A stretch of DNA of 64,000 nt from assembly GCA_012845835.1 (NCBI GenBank), contig JABAKD010000023.1, forward strand, positions 11,502,427-11,566,426, in the 5' to 3' direction. Position numbers and translations under genes: made by a program. The stretch comes from Undaria pinnatifida. Taxonomy: Eukaryota; Sar; Phaeophyceae; Laminariales; Alariaceae. Within the stretch, counting starts at the first letter, position 1. Each line of letters starts with the position of its first letter. Positions 63,881 through 64,000 of the stretch are shown here, piece after piece. The notes under the pieces were generated by a model that was given only the letters and a program-made list of their open reading frames with translations, had not been told where the DNA came from and searched no databases.

Positions 63881-64000
63881 ATTTTTATCTTTGTTTTTTT
63901 TTGTTTTCTTATTATTATTTTGTTTTGTTTTTGTTTTTGTTTTTGTTTATTTCGTATTTCTCTCTTCCAATGTATTTCTGTTGCTGACGTATGTATGTTG

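Overview
This is eukaryotic nuclear DNA made almost entirely of repeats. Support for this: GT-AG introns with phase-compatible exons (pogo-like gene at 55.6-58.0 kb, possible gene at 28.5-30.5 kb), tyrosine-recombinase (YR) retrotransposons of the DIRS/Ngaro/PAT type, LINE-type reverse transcriptase, SINE-like A/B-box units, several hAT- or Harbinger-like cut-and-paste elements, and abundant CAG/CTG-, poly-G- and GT-rich repeats. There are no bacterial operons. The texture suggests a stramenopile alga, possibly a brown alga, but that is an impression and not a demonstrated assignment. I found no confident intact host gene.

Layout. 0-7.5 kb: minisatellites, tandem duplications and one copy of a dispersed ~400-bp repeat. 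7.5-9.7 kb (-): a 5'-truncated, inactivated LINE-type element. 9.7-19.3 kb: tandem duplications, two SINE-like units and unassigned DNA. 19.3-19.9 kb and 35.6-36.8 kb: two clusters of a palindromic motif of the AATAGGTATCGATACCTATT type. 20.5-23.35 kb (-): RT-RNase H and tyrosine recombinase of one YR retroelement. 23.56-28.1 kb (-): a second YR retroelement with B1-A2-B2 split direct repeats; a matching A-type repeat lies at 33.8-34.1 kb. 28.5-30.5 kb (+): a possible spliced Cys-rich gene. 31.5-35.3 kb: tandem repeats, some with long poly-G.

36.9-50.6 kb is a stack of nested insertions readable from target duplications and paralogous empty sites. A TIR element starting GGGCCCGAATTAACG (family L0) hosts a hAT-like element whose ends are arrays of GACCC (39729-49804; 8-bp duplication). 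Inside that sits a split-direct-repeat YR retrotransposon (42740-49722) whose gag-like ORF carries a 93-bp in-frame tandem repeat. Inside its last terminal repeat is a 1,021-bp hAT-type element with a perfect 8-bp duplication (48581-49601). Next to the stack is a Harbinger/Tourist-like element flanked by TTA (49902-50598).

50.8-54.6 kb holds two more hAT-like elements, one with ACCCG-rich ends and one full-length GACCC copy. 54.7-58.0 kb (+) is a zinc-finger ORF followed by a pogo/Tigger-like transposase gene with two introns, several frameshifts and Asn at the first catalytic Asp position. 58.5-60.4 kb is tandem repeat. 61.2-62.6 kb is a large inverted pair of L0 elements. The right edge has acidic, low-complexity coding potential on the minus strand.

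Coding regions here are mostly broken, often at one-base slips in G/C runs, so either decay or sequencing/assembly indels could be responsible. No sequence search could be run; family names rest on motifs, domain order and end structure.
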